DNA from: Thalassolituus oleivorans MIL-1
GTDB lineage: Bacteria; Pseudomonadota; Gammaproteobacteria; Pseudomonadales; Oceanobacteraceae
Assembly: GCF_000355675.1 (NCBI RefSeq)
Contig: NC_020888.1
Span: forward strand, 2,436,883-2,500,882
Direction: 5' to 3'
Length of the DNA: 64,000 bases
Positions 54,666 through 62,821 of this stretch are shown here, piece by piece. A program made the position numbers and the translations under genes. Numbering within the stretch: position 1 is the stretch's first letter; every line of letters begins with the position of its first letter. The notes beneath the pieces were generated by a model that made no database searches, was not told the origin of the DNA, and saw only the letters and a program-made list of their open reading frames with translations.

Positions 54666-56531
54666 ATGCTATTAGATAACCTAAACATCAAGATGCGCCA
54701 CAGCGTTATCATTGGACTGGTCATTGTGGGGCTTGGAATCATGGCATTTGCCAGTGTTCAACAGCTTATGAAAACCAAACTCCTTAGTGAAACACAGATC
54801 AATATTGAGAAAATCGAAAGCGATATCCTGCTATTACGTCGCCATGAAAAGGACTTTCTAGCCCGCAACGATGTATCTTATCAGGCCAAATTTAACGATA
54901 GCGTCACGGCAACACAGTCTCATATCGCCAGCTTATTAGACGAACTCAAAACGTTAAATTTGATAACCACGCCGGTTACCCAACTACGCGATATCATTGC
55001 AGTATACGCTGTTCAGTTTAACACCCTAGTTAGTAAGAAAAACGATATTGGTTTAACCCCAACGACGGGTCGTTATGGGCGATTGCGTGAGGCTGTGCAT
55101 CAAATTGAAAACACTGCGAAGGCCGACAACCAATACGATGTGCTCTATCAAGTCCTTATGCTTCGTCGCCATGAAAAAGATTTCATGCTGCGTCTCGATT
55201 TAAAGTATCGCGACAAATTTATTAGCCAGATTGCAGAGTTCCGTCAGTTAATTCAAGAGCAAAATTTGACCCACCTTAATGCCTCACTGAAGAACTATGA
55301 AACCGAATTTCTGACCTTAGTTGCGGAACAAGAAGCTGTAGGCCTGAGCCCAACTGAAGGTTTAATGGGTGATATGCGTACCCAGATTCATGCCACCGAA
55401 GAAGCGTTAAACATCATGCAAAATGCTTTAAGAGACGCGGTAACTCAACTTCAAACTAATGTTTTTATAACTATTGGCATCGTCATCACCGCTATTATTG
55501 GTATTAGTGTTGTTTTAATCACCATGGTATCTCGCACTATCTATTTACCCATTCAATTGATTACTAACAAAATTCGTGATATTTCCCAGAGTCTCGACCT
55601 CACCCAAAGAGTCAACTTTAATTCGCGTGATGAAATTGGTTCTTTGTCGAGTTCCTTCGATCATTTGCTGGGAGTACTCTGCGATACGACTGTTGCTGTT
55701 AAAAACACATCGAATTCTGTATCGAATGCATCGGTAACGCTCACGCACGTTACCAATGAGGTTTCTAAAGCCAGTAACTTACAGCAACAGGAAATTACTC
55801 ATGCAGTAACCGCAATTAGTGAAATGACAGAAACCATCAATAACGTTGCAAACAATGCCAATCACGCTGCGCAATCAGTAAATGAAGTTCATTCTGAAAT
55901 TGCGCGCGGCAAACTCGTTGCCAATACCGCTCGTGATGAAATCGACGCCCTAAACAACGACATTATGCAAGCCACCGATGCAATCTCTAAGCTGCAAGCC
56001 GATAGCGAAAGCATCGGAGAAATCTTAAGCGTAATTAGCGCTATCGCCGAACAAACAAATTTGCTGGCCTTGAACGCAGCAATCGAAGCTGCGCGGGCTG
56101 GTGAACAAGGTCGAGGCTTTGCGGTAGTAGCCGACGAAGTAAGAACGCTAGCAAGTCGTACCCAAGAATCTACCGAATCTATTCGCAGCACCATTGGCGA
56201 ATTTCAGAAAGGAACAGCGGGTGTTGTTACTACGGTCACGCGGTCGCGCGAACGAGCGCAGTCAGGGATTGAAAAAACACGCGAATCGGCCATTATTTTC
56301 GACAGTATTTACACCAATATTAGTGCCATTAATGATTTGAACACACAGGTTGCAACGGCAGCCGAGGAGCAAACGGTTGCCGCAGCAGAGATCAATCGTA
56401 ATGTGGTGCGAATCAATGAACTGGCAGTTTCATGCCACAATCAGGCACAAGATGCCTCAGGTGCTGGTACACAGCTAAAAGAGCTATCAGTTAGCCTATC
56501 GCATAACATTGCGCGCTTTAAGGTTGATTAA
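54666..56531 (+). CDS. methyl-accepting chemotaxis protein with HBM sensor domain
   Basis: Chemoreceptor of 621 residues. TM1 is near residues 12-32 and TM2 near 265-290. The periplasmic part of about 230 residues shows a repeated motif, [15 protein letters not shown] near residue 56 and [15 protein letters not shown] near residue 164. This is the build of the helical bimodular domain, which in McpS of Pseudomonas putida binds TCA-cycle acids. HAMP follows, then the signalling tip [20 protein letters not shown] near residue 461. ATG 54666 has AGAGGA 8 bases upstream; TTG 54660 is too close to it. The ligand is inference. Confidence 0.92.
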   Translation: MLLDNLNIKMRHSVIIGLVIVGLGIMAFASVQQLMKTKLLSETQINIEKIESDILLLRRHEKDFLARNDVSYQAKFNDSVTATQSHIASLLDELKTLNLITTPVTQLRDIIAVYAVQFNTLVSKKNDIGLTPTTGRYGRLREAVHQIENTAKADNQYDVLYQVLMLRRHEKDFMLRLDLKYRDKFISQIAEFRQLIQEQNLTHLNASLKNYETEFLTLVAEQEAVGLSPTEGLMGDMRTQIHATEEALNIMQNALRDAVTQLQTNVFITIGIVITAIIGISVVLITMVSRTIYLPIQLITNKIRDISQSLDLTQRVNFNSRDEIGSLSSSFDHLLGVLCDTTVAVKNTSNSVSNASVTLTHVTNEVSKASNLQQQEITHAVTAISEMTETINNVANNANHAAQSVNEVHSEIARGKLVANTARDEIDALNNDIMQATDAISKLQADSESIGEILSVISAIAEQTNLLALNAAIEAARAGEQGRGFAVVADEVRTLASRTQESTESIRSTIGEFQKGTAGVVTTVTRSRERAQSGIEKTRESAIIFDSIYTNISAINDLNTQVATAAEEQTVAAAEINRNVVRINELAVSCHNQAQDASGAGTQLKELSVSLSHNIARFKVD

Positions 56532-56543
56532 AGTGCGCGGCCA

Positions 56544-57659
56544 TCAAGCGATGGGATAGACAATTCTGTCGTTATAGCCGGTAACAATCTCAACCGTCCC
56601 GTGCCACTCTTGATCGAGAGTGGCATCACCACTGTCAATAATCAGTGGCCGCCCATTCAGCGCTGTAATTTTCGTTTTAGTCGAGATAATTACTATATTG
56701 TCTTTACCCAACGCTCTTAAAATTCGGGGGCTAAACTGCTGATTACCGCGCCCAAATACGTGCCCCTGCCCGCCCATGCTACTGACGACTGCTTTGCAAG
56801 CAACATGATCTTGCATCAGTGCCCATATCTGTTGCTCGTTGATATCTCGAGCGATTAATTCACGATTCAATACGGCATCGACGCCGAGCAAAGTATTGTC
56901 TAAACCGAGTTCATCCATAATCGCCAGAGTCGTTTTACCTGAACCGATCAAATAAACAACGTCGTCATCCATCGAATTGATGATATCCGCAGCGATATCG
57001 GCAACCACTAACGATTCATCCTCGACGCCACCTTGCTTCACCGCTTGGACAAAATGCCCTGCCTGAGGAACCCGCATATCGCCATAGTGTTTAGCGCGAA
57101 CCTGATTCTGTCGGAAAGCATCTTCATCGAGATCACGAACTTCCGCTTCGCGAATATCCACCAGCTTGCCGTCCAACAAATGACGTAGCACCTCACCACT
57201 CGCCGCGGGAGTAACACCGTAAACACCGGAATGAATTTTGACGCCTGCGGGGATGCCGAGTACAGGAAGTTGCTCGCCGATCACGGCGCAAATATCGCGC
57301 GCAGTGCCATCGCCACCAGCAAAAACAAGAACGTCCGGTTTTGCCGACAGCATGAGTTCAGCAGCTTCGCGAGTTTGCTGGGCAGAAGTAGGCAGAGCCA
57401 TAGATATCGGCAAAGTTTGATAATCAAAGCCGAGCTTCTCTAATAAATTCGCGCCCATATCATCTGGACAAGTGATAAATCGACAATGATCTCGGTAAGG
57501 CAAAAGTACTTCTAAAGCCTGCTCAGTACGTGCTCCAGAGCGCTGTTCAGCACCACGAGCAAAAGCTTCTGCCACCACCGCTTCGCCATCGCTCCCCTTC
57601 AAGCCAACAGCACCGCCAATACCCGCAAAAGGGTTAATAATCAGACCAAAGGTCAACAT
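56544..57659 (-). CDS. ATP-NAD kinase family protein (AcoX-like)
   Basis: A protein of 371 residues with the NAD-kinase-like phosphate motif FAGGDGTARD near residue 117 and N-terminal GLIINPFAGIGG. It resembles the large AcoX-type or YegS-related group rather than the true NadK. GIPAGVKIHSGVYGVTP near residue 137 and a C-terminal VIISTKTKITALNGRPLIID are typical. The substrate is unknown. It converges on the HBM receptor gene; 12 bases separate the stops. Confidence 0.85.
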   Translation of the reverse strand: MLTFGLIINPFAGIGGAVGLKGSDGEAVVAEAFARGAEQRSGARTEQALEVLLPYRDHCRFITCPDDMGANLLEKLGFDYQTLPISMALPTSAQQTREAAELMLSAKPDVLVFAGGDGTARDICAVIGEQLPVLGIPAGVKIHSGVYGVTPAASGEVLRHLLDGKLVDIREAEVRDLDEDAFRQNQVRAKHYGDMRVPQAGHFVQAVKQGGVEDESLVVADIAADIINSMDDDVVYLIGSGKTTLAIMDELGLDNTLLGVDAVLNRELIARDINEQQIWALMQDHVACKAVVSSMGGQGHVFGRGNQQFSPRILRALGKDNIVIISTKTKITALNGRPLIIDSGDATLDQEWHGTVEIVTGYNDRIVYPIA

Positions 57660-57700
57660 GCAGTTTCTCTAAACAGATGAAATAAGGATGATTAATAACG

Positions 57701-58705
57701 CTAGAACCAATCACTTAACTTAATACCAATACCGAAGCGTTCTTGGTAACGATTATAATCGATTAAGCTTTCACCATAGCCGTTAAAATACTGTACGTAG
57801 CCTTTCATTTTTCGTGATATTGGAAAGCTCCAGCCAAGCTCCAATGAACCTCGGTTTTCATTCCAATTTAAATTATTACGCACCGTTGCTGAAAACTGAT
57901 GATGCTGCATTACGTGCAAATACATCAGCTCGCCGTAACCTAAATACTCTTCAATATCTGGGTTATCATCATCACTGGGGTCTTCAGGATCTGACGAATT
58001 TTTTTCTGGAATACGCCACCAGGCACGCAAATTCAAAACGCCATCGGGTATCAGCATCGTAGCCTCGCCGATGATCCTATTCCAACTACGAGACAGGGTA
58101 CTTGTTTGTCCATTGGACTGATGATTGATTGATAATCCCAGCCTTTCTACCGGATAGTTCTTCAACTGCCAATTAAACATAAGCTCAGGTTCATGATTAG
58201 TTTCACGAAACGGCTTTGATATCGCGGAATTATACACCTGCCAAAATGATCGGTTGGTATAACCGAACTCGATGGTACTCAATTTCCCCAGCAGGTCTTC
58301 GGCCAATGTCGTTTTAACGCTGAACTGCATAACGGCCTCAAGATGCTGATAACCATTTTCACGACTAACAGGCTCATCAGCAATGCTCGTTAACGCCCGC
58401 TCAAGTTCTTTGTCACTCGGGCGAGTTTGATAAGTCAGCGGCAGTAAATAGTTCGGTTTATGCGGAAGAAGAACATAAGGATTATCAGAGGCTAAACGTT
58501 CTGTGCGTATTTTTTCAACCAACTCAGGAAACTGACGAATCTGTGGATCGAGTTCATCAGCGGACAGTACTTCGATGCTTTGTGATTCTGTCGCAATATC
58601 CGGTTCAACATCAGGTACACCGAACACAGGAAGCTTACTCGCGTCTGCCGCTAGAACCAGTGATGAAAAAAGTAGTAAAAGGGGCACCGACAAAAAAATA
58701 CGCAT
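57701..58705 (-). CDS. pldA: outer-membrane phospholipase A
   Basis: Integral outer-membrane phospholipase with A1/A2 activity, 334 residues. Signal peptide (MRIFLSVPLLLLFSSLVLA). The catalytic centre is in LSINHQSNGQTSTLSRSWNR: His, Ser and Asn in the classical HxSNG spacing. C-terminal strands end in GIGIKLSDWF with a terminal Phe, as outer-membrane barrels do. An acidic insert (SSDPEDPSDDDNPDIEE) stands in one loop. The N-terminal extension before the barrel is longer than in E. coli. It lies 41 bases upstream of the kinase-family gene on the same strand. Confidence 0.92.
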   Translation of the reverse strand: MRIFLSVPLLLLFSSLVLAADASKLPVFGVPDVEPDIATESQSIEVLSADELDPQIRQFPELVEKIRTERLASDNPYVLLPHKPNYLLPLTYQTRPSDKELERALTSIADEPVSRENGYQHLEAVMQFSVKTTLAEDLLGKLSTIEFGYTNRSFWQVYNSAISKPFRETNHEPELMFNWQLKNYPVERLGLSINHQSNGQTSTLSRSWNRIIGEATMLIPDGVLNLRAWWRIPEKNSSDPEDPSDDDNPDIEEYLGYGELMYLHVMQHHQFSATVRNNLNWNENRGSLELGWSFPISRKMKGYVQYFNGYGESLIDYNRYQERFGIGIKLSDWF

Positions 58706-58800
58706 GTCATCAACGACTATTAGCAAACGAAATTAGCGCTAATGATAGCGGCCAAGTAGGTCAGCCGCTATGGAGAATTAAGAATTCACACACTGGCCAT

Positions 58801-59250
58801 TCATACGGCAAGTTTGTCGGCTTCGAAATATGGGGTGCGCGCCGCTTGAAACTCATTTTTGCAATGCGGGCAAACGCGAACTTCCTTGCTCAGAATGCGA
58901 TTGTGTAAGTGATATTGCTGGCTGTCCTTCTCCCAGCAATAGGAACAATACGGCTGGCCATAGGGCTTGCCATCCAATGTCCGGTAGTACGCATCGCCGC
59001 GACGGCGCATATTGCCGCGATAGGTTAAGACCTCATTCAAGCGAATCAGCTCGGCGTCTTTATCTTCAACATTGCCCTGCAATATCGACAGTTCCATCTT
59101 CGCTTCAGAAATGGAGCCAACCAGCTCAGCCAAAAGACGCTTCATTTCGCTTTTATCAAGCACATAGCCCGATGCACGAAACAAACGAGCAATCTCTAAT
59201 GCGCCCTGCAAGCAATCCAATACTGAGCTAACTTTACCGTGACCTGCCAT
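58801..59250 (-). CDS. coiled-coil protein with C-terminal zinc ribbon
   Basis: A soluble protein of 149 residues. Residues 1-80 are helical, with a heptad-like region (LLAELVGSISEAKMELSILQ, DKDAELIRLNEVL). The C-terminal part has CSYCWEKD and CPHCKNEF, two CxxC pairs about 26 residues apart, plus HLHN between: probable zinc binding. The ATG at 59250 has GAGGTGG upstream; a longer frame from 59289 lacks one. It resembles small phage or regulatory zinc-ribbon proteins; no family is certain. Confidence 0.7.
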   Translation of the reverse strand: MAGHGKVSSVLDCLQGALEIARLFRASGYVLDKSEMKRLLAELVGSISEAKMELSILQGNVEDKDAELIRLNEVLTYRGNMRRRGDAYYRTLDGKPYGQPYCSYCWEKDSQQYHLHNRILSKEVRVCPHCKNEFQAARTPYFEADKLAV

Positions 59251-59397
59251 ATAACCACCTCTATCATTCTTTTTATGGCGCTCGAGCACTTAAAGCTCGA
59301 CGAAATTCTGACGAAAATTCGTCAAAAACCAAGATTTAGAAAGATAGAGCAGAATTAGTGCCAAATTTGCTCAGCTTAGTTCGTCCCCCAAAGAACA

Positions 59398-60249
59398 CTA
59401 CTTCCGTTGACCTACCACAACGCATAACAAAACCAAGCACATGCCAAAGAGCTGTCCCGTGCTAATCTCTTCTGACATAAAAAATACTCCAACAAGCACT
59501 GCGACAACAGGATTGACCAATCCCAAAAAACTCAGCCGTTGAATTGGAATAGCCTTCATCGCCCGAAACCACAGCCAATAGCCCATACCCATACCAATAG
59601 GCCCCAGCCAAGCCAATGCTAGCATGCCACTTGGCGTAATATCGGGAACCTCGCGACCACTAAGAATTACGTAGAGCAGCAAAACCACCCCAGAAATAAA
59701 CAGCTGGGCACTGGTAAATTGCAGCGGCGGAATATCCTTAATCCAACGCGCTGTCAGCAAAATACCGCACGCCATAATAAAGCTCGCCGACAAAGCCGCC
59801 ACAACCCCCCATGAATCTAACGATTCTGTCGATTGCCAAACTAAGCATGCGACCCCAACCACGCCACCGATAGCAGCAAACACATGATGCATCTCTGGGC
59901 GTATACCAAAAATCGCGCGAATCATAATGACTTGCAGAGGTAACGTGGCAACCAAGGTCGCTGCAATTCCCCCAGGCAAACGCCCGATAGCAATAAATAG
60001 CAGCGAAGTAAAAATGGCGATATTTAGCATACTTAGTAAAGCAATACGCCAACCGAATTGGATCCATACCGACTTGGGAACCATCCATACCATTAAGCAC
60101 CCAGGAATACTGATCCTTAATGCGGCTAGCCAAAAAGGATCAACCCCCACCAGCCAGCGTTGAGTAACCGAATAAGTCGTTCCCCAAATCATTGGCGCCA
60201 TCAAAGCCATCAGCCAAATCGATAGTGTACTTTGTGATTGCTGCTGCAT
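59398..60249 (-). CDS. EamA family (DMT) exporter
   Basis: Inner-membrane transporter of 283 residues with ten hydrophobic helices in two EamA repeats: MAPMIWGTTYSVTQRWL at the start and TPSGMLALAWLGPIGMGMGY in the second half, ending FFMSEEISTGQLFGMCLVLL. The family exports amino acids or related metabolites. It is divergent from a MarR regulator with shared operators, so that regulator probably controls it. Confidence 0.9.
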   Translation of the reverse strand: MQQQSQSTLSIWLMALMAPMIWGTTYSVTQRWLVGVDPFWLAALRISIPGCLMVWMVPKSVWIQFGWRIALLSMLNIAIFTSLLFIAIGRLPGGIAATLVATLPLQVIMIRAIFGIRPEMHHVFAAIGGVVGVACLVWQSTESLDSWGVVAALSASFIMACGILLTARWIKDIPPLQFTSAQLFISGVVLLLYVILSGREVPDITPSGMLALAWLGPIGMGMGYWLWFRAMKAIPIQRLSFLGLVNPVVAVLVGVFFMSEEISTGQLFGMCLVLLCVVVGQRK

Positions 60250-60252
60250 GAT

Positions 60253-60329
60253 TTACCTTCATATAAAGATTCTTTACTAAAAGATAAATGCTTACCTACC
60301 AAGAAGCAATTACCTTTACATTAAGATAA
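60253..60329. promoter_or_regulatory. repeated palindromic operators between the exporter and marR-type gene
   Basis: The palindrome TTACCTT-N6-AAGATAA stands at 60310-60329 with one mismatch between arms. A related copy, TTACCTT-N6-AAGATTC, is at 60253-60272. A weaker copy in reverse overlaps it at 60268-60287. MarR-family regulators bind palindromes of this size. The placement across both promoters suggests joint control of both genes. Confidence 0.6.
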
Positions 60330-60376
60330 ATCTAACGGCATAATTTTACGGTCTATCCAGATAAGAGCAGCCACCG

Positions 60377-60889
60377 ATGACAGATGACGAATCACTTGCA
60401 TCAACTCATGATCATGTCGATGAGATTGCCAAACAATGGCAACGAGAAAGACCCGATCTAAACCCAAACCCTATGCTGCCAATTGGAAGGATTTATCGTC
60501 TACATCAGCATTTGCGAACTGCAATCGAAACTGTCCACCAGCAGTTTGGCCTCGCGACCGGCGAATTTGATGTACTAGCGACATTGCTGAGAAATGGCGA
60601 CCCCTATTGCATGACGCCAACGGCATTATTCCGCTCGGCGATGTTGACATCAGGGGCAATGACTAATCGCCTGAATCGTCTTGAAAAAGCGGGATTGATT
60701 GAGCGTATCCACGATCAAAATGATCGGCGTAGTTTACTCGTACAATTATCAAAAGACGGTAAAGCACTCATTGATCAAATGATCGTAGAGCACTTAAAAA
60801 TAGAAAATGAACTGCTAAATAACCTAACACAAGAAGATCAAACACAATTGAACACCTTGCTTAAAAAGTGGCTGTCAGCGTTTGAATAA
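60377..60889 (+). CDS. MarR family transcriptional regulator
   Basis: A protein of 170 residues with a winged-helix fold. LYRLHQHLRTAIE-like helices at the start are followed by ATGEFDVLATLLRNGDPYCM, the recognition helix in LTSGAMTNRLNRLEKAGLIE, and the wing HDQNDRRSLLVQLSKDGKAL. No cysteine is placed for redox sensing; a small ligand is likely. Divergent from the EamA exporter. Confidence 0.9.
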   Translation: MTDDESLASTHDHVDEIAKQWQRERPDLNPNPMLPIGRIYRLHQHLRTAIETVHQQFGLATGEFDVLATLLRNGDPYCMTPTALFRSAMLTSGAMTNRLNRLEKAGLIERIHDQNDRRSLLVQLSKDGKALIDQMIVEHLKIENELLNNLTQEDQTQLNTLLKKWLSAFE

Positions 60890-60908
60890 CGCCCACAGCC
60901 AACTCCTC

Positions 60909-61682
60909 TCACTTTTCTACAAAAGCTCGTTCAATCACGTAGTGGCCTAAATCACCACTGCGGGTTTCTTTAAAGCCACGCTCATCAAGAATTTTCGTAA
61001 AGTCTGCCAACATGGCAGGGCTACCGCACAACATAAAACGATCGGTTTCAGGATTAAGATCTTCCAATCCTAAGTCCGCCGTTAACTTACCGCTAGTAAG
61101 CAAATCGGTTAAACGGCCCTGATTGCGGAACTCTTCACGGGTAACCGTTGGGTAATACAGCAGTTTTTCGCGCACGATATCGCCAAAATATTCGTTGTTT
61201 GGTAATTCGTTCTCGATACGATCACGGTACGCCAACTCAGAAATATTACGCACGCCATGAGTCAGAATCACTTTATCAAACTGCTCATACACATCAGGGT
61301 CTTTAATAATGCTTAAAAAAGGTGCTAATCCAGTACCTGTGCTCAGCAAGTATAAATTCTTACCCGGCAATAAATGATCCGTCACTAACGTGCCCACGGG
61401 CTTAGTACCCACCAGCACCTCATCACCCACGGCTAATTTTTGTAGATGTTGAGTCAACGGGCCGTCTTGAACTTTAATAGAAAAGAATTCCATCTCTTCT
61501 TCATAGTTTGCACTGGCTATGCTGTAAGCGCGTAATAGCGGCTTATCGTTTATCTCCAAGCCGATCATTGTGAAGTGACCGTTTTTGAAACGCAGCCCTT
61601 GATTACGAGTCGTCGTAAAGCTGAACAAGGTGTCATTCCAGTGATGCACGCTGGTAACGGTTTCGCGGATCAAATTACTCAT
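60909..61682 (-). CDS. fpr: ferredoxin--NADP+ reductase
   Basis: FAD enzyme of 257 residues that moves electrons between NADPH and ferredoxin or flavodoxin. FAD motif RAYSIASANYEEEMEF near residue 51, NADP motif LYLLSTGTGLAPFLSIIKD near residue 111, and CGSPAMLADFTKILDERGF near the end. The C-terminus ends in AFVEK, typical of the bacterial type with Pseudomonas Fpr. Divergent LysR gene upstream, as in the fpr/finR pair of pseudomonads. Confidence 0.95.
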   Translation of the reverse strand: MSNLIRETVTSVHHWNDTLFSFTTTRNQGLRFKNGHFTMIGLEINDKPLLRAYSIASANYEEEMEFFSIKVQDGPLTQHLQKLAVGDEVLVGTKPVGTLVTDHLLPGKNLYLLSTGTGLAPFLSIIKDPDVYEQFDKVILTHGVRNISELAYRDRIENELPNNEYFGDIVREKLLYYPTVTREEFRNQGRLTDLLTSGKLTADLGLEDLNPETDRFMLCGSPAMLADFTKILDERGFKETRSGDLGHYVIERAFVEK

Positions 61683-61746
61683 GTTCGCCTCGTGAAAAAT
61701 TACAACAAATTGATTACTTGCTAAACAGGTTACGCCTCGGCAAACT

Positions 61747-61792
61747 ATCGGTAAAATGACTTGTTTTGATATCGGTATTCGGTTTTACCGAT
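61747..61792. promoter_or_regulatory. LysR-type operator with three half-sites between fpr and its regulator
   Basis: ATCGGTA occurs at 61747-61753 and 61771-61777, and its complement TACCGAT at 61786-61792. The last two form a perfect 7-base inverted repeat with an 8-base spacer; the outer pair extends to a 10-base repeat ATCGGTAAAA/TTTTACCGAT. This is the usual layout of recognition and activation sites for a LysR-type regulator. Confidence 0.65.
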
Positions 61793-61820
61793 CAAGTAAC
61801 ATTGGAACTTGGAATCACTT

Positions 61821-62714
61821 ATGCGCTATACGCTACGCCAGTTGGAAGTTTTCCTCGCCATTGCTCACACAGGTAACCTCACCCGCGCCGCCAATCATTT
61901 GGCCATGTCGCAGAGTGCGGCTAGCAGTGCACTTAAGGATTTTGAAACACAGTTCGAAGTGCAGTTGTTTGATCGTGTCGGTAAACGTCTGCAACTCAAT
62001 GAACAAGGCCGATTAGTTCGACCAAAGGCAGAAGCCCTCATGGCACTCGCCCAAGACTTTGAGCAAGCGCTTATTCGCCATGCTGAGGCTGGGCCATTAA
62101 ATGTTGGCGCCACCCTATCCATCGGTAACTATCTAGCTGTTGGCTTAATGGCTGAGTATATGAACGACCACCCCGACGCCCCCGTCACCTTAGATGTTGC
62201 CAATACTGAGCACATTGCCGAACGTGTGCTGAATTTTGAACTGGATATTGGCCTCATTGAAGGCGAATTACATCACCCAGAACTCGATGTCATCCCTTGG
62301 CGCGAAGATTCACTAGCCGTGTTCTGCGACCCTAGTCACCCACTCGCTAAGTTGCAAAATGCACGGCCACTTACCGACGACGATTTACTCACCCCTCGTT
62401 GGATTTTGCGCGAAAGTGGCTCGGGAACTCGCCAAGCGTTTGATCGGGCTATGCACGGTATCTTGCCCAAATTACACATCGCCTTGCAGTTACAACACAC
62501 AGAAGCCATTAAACGTGCCGTTGAAGCGCAACTCGGAGTGGGCTGTTTATCGTTAATTACCTTAGAAGACGCCTTTAAACGCGGCAACCTGACGCAGCTA
62601 CATACACCCACCAGAAATTTTCGCCGCCAATTATATTTAATTGTGCATAAGCAAAAGTACCGCAGCGCTGGCATTCAAGCTTGGATCGACTTGTGTATGA
62701 CCAAAACCAGCTAA
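61821..62714 (+). CDS. LysR family regulator, FinR-like by position
   Basis: A protein of 297 residues. The N-terminal helix-turn-helix is RQLEVFLAIAHTGNLTRAAN and MSQSAASSALKDFE; the effector domain shows PLNVGATLSIGNYLAVGLMA and later EAQLGVGCLSLITLEDAF. Divergent from fpr, as FinR is in Pseudomonas putida, where it activates fpr under superoxide and sulfite stress. That role here is inference. ATG 61821 is used; TTG at 61809 would add four residues. Confidence 0.88.
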   Translation: MRYTLRQLEVFLAIAHTGNLTRAANHLAMSQSAASSALKDFETQFEVQLFDRVGKRLQLNEQGRLVRPKAEALMALAQDFEQALIRHAEAGPLNVGATLSIGNYLAVGLMAEYMNDHPDAPVTLDVANTEHIAERVLNFELDIGLIEGELHHPELDVIPWREDSLAVFCDPSHPLAKLQNARPLTDDDLLTPRWILRESGSGTRQAFDRAMHGILPKLHIALQLQHTEAIKRAVEAQLGVGCLSLITLEDAFKRGNLTQLHTPTRNFRRQLYLIVHKQKYRSAGIQAWIDLCMTKTS

Positions 62715-62821
62715 CGGCATCTGTGCTACTTGATCATTAAATCATCTGATCGAGGTATTTCTAGGTCGTTAGAAAAGGGCCATGCTGAGTTGATACAAGA
62801 ATAATTAATTGAGAGTCATTT

